Assembly: GCA_014381755.1 (NCBI GenBank)
Contig: JACNLB010000081.1
Span: 1-56,590, forward strand
DNA from: Fidelibacterota bacterium
Lineage (GTDB): Bacteria > Fidelibacterota > Marinisomatia > Marinisomatales > TCS55
Length of the DNA: 56,590 bases
Direction of reading: 5' to 3'
A model generated the notes under the pieces. It was not told the DNA's origin and made no database searches. It worked only from the letters and a program-made list of their open reading frames with translations. A program made the translations under genes and the position numbers. This document shows positions 54,742 through 56,590 of this stretch, piece after piece. The first letter of the stretch is position 1. The number at the start of each line of letters is the position of its first letter.

Positions 54742-55041
54742 ATGAACCAATTCCACGAACTCTGCTACGGATTAAAGATCATTGAACTGGCGTCAGTTTT
54801 GGCCGGGCCGTCTGTGGGCGCATTTTTTGCGGAATTTGGTGCCTCGGTCATCAAGATCGAAAATCCCCGGACCAGCGGTGATGTGACCCGTTCCTGGCGC
54901 ACGGCAGGAGAACAGGGCGATTCGGATATTTCTGCTTACTTCGCTTCAGTGAATTTCGGTAAACAGTCACTGGCATTGGATATTTCCCAACAGCAGGGCC
55001 GGGATACAGAATGGAGATTTGCTTATCGTGGATCGCGCTGA
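54742..55041 (+). pseudogene. Truncated CaiB/BaiF family CoA-transferase fused to out-of-frame umuD DNA
   Basis: Residues 1 to about 85 match the start of type III CoA-transferases (LKIIELASVLAGPSVGAFFA, FGASVIKIENP, the FASVNFGKQSLALDI segment), whose full length is about 400. At 54996 the sequence switches to the umuD repeat read in another frame and stops at 55041. The catalytic Asp and the rest of the enzyme are gone. It is richer in G+C than the LVIVD gene. The remnant marks a deletion or recombination joint. Confidence 0.88.
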
Positions 55042-55231
55042 AGAGCCACGAAGTAATAGCATTGTTCTGGGCGTTATTGACGGTGATTTCACTGTGAAAC
55101 GCATTCGGAAAAAAAGCGGCGAGTTATACCTCTTGCCCGATAATCCGGATTACAAACCAATCAAGATTGATGACAATATGGACTTCCAAGTGTGGGGGGT
55201 GGTAACCTACGTAGTCCATAAGCCGGAATAA
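54996..55231 (+). pseudogene. umuD 3' fragment (exact copy of 52306-52541)
   Basis: It encodes the last 77 or so residues of UmuD in the original frame, including Lys110, but lacks the cleavage site and Ser73, so it cannot self-cleave. A TTG at 55019 could start a 70-residue peptide, without obvious ribosome binding site. The stop is 2 nt from the umuC ATG, which shows this copy keeps the ancestral umuD-umuC junction. Confidence 0.93.
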
Positions 55232-55233
55232 CC

Positions 55234-56496
55234 ATGTACGCCCTCGTTGACTGCAATAATTTTTACGCCTCCTGCGAGCGGGTTTTTGATCCCCGGCTGG
55301 AGAATCACCCCATTGTGGTTCTGTCCAATAACGACGGCTGTGTCATTGCCCGGTCCAACGAAGCCAAGGCATTGGGCATTGCCATGGGCGAGCCGGCCTT
55401 TAAAAAGGAGGAGGTCTACACCAAACACAACGTGGCCGTCTTTTCCTCCAATTTCGCCCTCTACGGCGATATGTCCCAGCGGGTCATGCGCACCCTGGCC
55501 CACCACAGCGCCGCCATGGAGATCTATTCCATTGATGAGGCGTTTTTAGAATGCAGCGGCCTCACGGCCGATGGCCTTGATCGATTCGGGTCCAGCTTAC
55601 GAAAAACAGTGAAACAGTGGACGGGCATTCCCGTGTCCATCGGTGTGGCGCCTACAAAGACATTAGCCAAAGTGGCCAACCACATCGCTAAACGACTCCC
55701 GGACAATTCCGGTGTCTGTGTGTTACGCAAGGAAGAGACCATTGAATATTGCCTGAAAAAACTGCCTGTGGAGAAGCTCTGGGGTGTGGGGCGGAGGTAT
55801 GCTCTTTTTCTCCGGTCTTGGGGTATCAATACGGCTTGGGACCTGCGATGTATGCCGGAAGGCTGGGTGAAAGATAATATGACCGTGGTGGGACTCCGTT
55901 TGCAGAAGGAATTGAAAGGGGAGCCCTGCATTCCCATGGAAGACCAGCCCCAGAAAAAGAAGGAGATCTGCACGTCTCGTTCCTTCGGCACGATGGTAAC
56001 GGAATTGGATGAATTAAAACAGGCTGTGTCCATGTATGCCACGCGCTGTGCTGAAAAACTCCGAACACAACATTCCTGTACCAATTTGGTGAATGTTTTT
56101 CTCCATACCAATCCATTCCGCCCGGACCTTCCTCAATACAAGAATGTTCGGCTGGTGCGCCTGCCGGTGGCGTCTAACAGTACATTGGTCGTGGCCCAAG
56201 CAGCGTTACGGGGATTGGAGTCCATTTACAGGGCAGGATATCAGTATAAAAAAGCCGGTGTTATTGTCAGCGGACTCGTTTCCGAAAATACGGTTCAGTA
56301 TAATTTATTCCATCCCACGGATGAGGATCGCCACATGCGCCTCATGAATGCCATGGACAGGGTGAACGACCGGGAAGGCCGGGACGTATTGCGTGTAGCA
56401 GAACAGGGTTTTGCCCGTCGCTGGACACTCCGCCAGGAACGGCTTTCACCGTGCTACACCACTCGTTGGGCCGATTTCATGACCATTGCAGTTTGA
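55234..56496 (+). CDS. umuC: DNA polymerase V catalytic subunit UmuC (Y family)
   Basis: Error-prone polymerase that copies past DNA lesions with UmuD'. The palm carries Asp6 in [13 protein letters not shown] and Asp101-Glu102 in YSIDEAFLE, the metal-binding acids. The fingers segment [13 protein letters not shown], the thumb HhH region with GVGRR, and the C-terminal little-finger and UmuC-specific tail ([19 protein letters not shown]) are present; 420 residues is full length. It is clearly higher in G+C than the chromosome-type genes upstream, a sign of transfer. The upstream gene is now a umuD fragment, with the intact umuD 2.7 kb away. Confidence 0.95.
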   Translation: MYALVDCNNFYASCERVFDPRLENHPIVVLSNNDGCVIARSNEAKALGIAMGEPAFKKEEVYTKHNVAVFSSNFALYGDMSQRVMRTLAHHSAAMEIYSIDEAFLECSGLTADGLDRFGSSLRKTVKQWTGIPVSIGVAPTKTLAKVANHIAKRLPDNSGVCVLRKEETIEYCLKKLPVEKLWGVGRRYALFLRSWGINTAWDLRCMPEGWVKDNMTVVGLRLQKELKGEPCIPMEDQPQKKKEICTSRSFGTMVTELDELKQAVSMYATRCAEKLRTQHSCTNLVNVFLHTNPFRPDLPQYKNVRLVRLPVASNSTLVVAQAALRGLESIYRAGYQYKKAGVIVSGLVSENTVQYNLFHPTDEDRHMRLMNAMDRVNDREGRDVLRVAEQGFARRWTLRQERLSPCYTTRWADFMTIAV

Positions 56497-56590
56497 AACG
56501 ATTATTCCCTCCTTTTACAGGCAACAAAAAATTAGTGAAGAGGTAACGTTTTAAAAATAATGCTGTCAACCACCCCTTAATCCCCTCCTT
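56497..56590. other. Trailing intergenic sequence
   Basis: I see no gene, hairpin or clear terminator between the umuC stop and the window end. A C-rich run at the very end may be the start of a feature cut by the window. Confidence 0.5.

Noticed and set aside
55524-56111. Long minus-strand frame (195 residues) opposite umuC
   Set aside because: The plus strand encodes a full UmuC with catalytic residues. The antisense frame is a by-product of the GC-rich codon pattern and shows no family motif.

Overview
The window reads as a single, almost entirely plus-strand stretch of chromosome from a Gram-negative bacterium of the Fibrobacterota-Chlorobiota-Bacteroidota (FCB) side of the tree. The best fit is a marine Neomarinimicrobiota (SAR406/Marinimicrobia)-like lineage. 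This is inferred from the combination of C-terminal type IX secretion (T9SS)-type sorting domains with the YPNPFN motif, a PorV/PorQ-family barrel, a GWxTD-domain protein, a TatT-DctP-fused DctQM TRAP cassette, a stand-alone GT5 half of glycogen synthase next to a lipoprotein, and generally AT-rich DNA. No rRNA gene is present to confirm it. About 50 intact genes, one tRNA, two broken genes and several repeats are listed.

Layout. 1-2850: intergenic repeats and a secreted T9SS-type protein. 2851-6550: thioredoxin and its reductase, an ABC-like ATPase with an altered Walker B, a double-PspC membrane protein and a heptose-phosphate kinase. 6590-12738: a secreted propeller protein, a GWxTD protein, a RecB-like Fe-S nuclease, RNase HI, a nucleotidyltransferase for sugar nucleotides and an orphan Opp-type ATPase. 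12818-18189: the rod-shape cluster mreB-mreC-mreD-mrdA-rodA. 18262-23724: envelope genes (CpoB-like, GT5-only protein, lipoprotein, barrel, TPR lipoprotein). 23746-28758: glyA and a TRAP transporter. 28919-37657: an envelope/secretion block (PorV-like, M6-like pseudopeptidase with sorting domain, peptidase-propeller-barrel fusion, DUF5683, BamD). 37667-44616: nadD, a Na/Ca exchanger, ftsEX, hrcA-grpE-dnaJ, a ComEA-like protein and a membrane-anchored protein. 44635-51009: a GspL/PilM-like protein, rsmD, coaD, an FmdB zinc ribbon, icd, obg and dprA.

51058 to the end is accessory in character and holds the two most unusual structures. First, a tRNA-Ser(GCU) gene is followed by a small GIY-YIG nuclease gene; a 46-bp segment covering the tRNA 3' end and its trailer is repeated 491 bp further on, directly in front of a strong terminator. 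This looks like a minimal mobile unit inserted at a tRNA 3' end. Second, the umuD-umuC (DNA polymerase V) pair is split: the last 236 bp of umuD are repeated without any difference 2.69 kb downstream, and between the copies lie an LVIVD-repeat secreted protein gene and the truncated start of a CaiB/BaiF CoA-transferase gene. The second umuD copy restores the normal 3' neighbour, umuC.

Taken together, most genes serve envelope construction (cell shape, outer membrane assembly, surface secretion), protein folding, redox balance and central metabolism. Gene spacing is very tight, with many overlaps of 1-20 nt, so long co-transcribed units are likely. Assignments rest on motifs and family knowledge read by eye; no database search was run.
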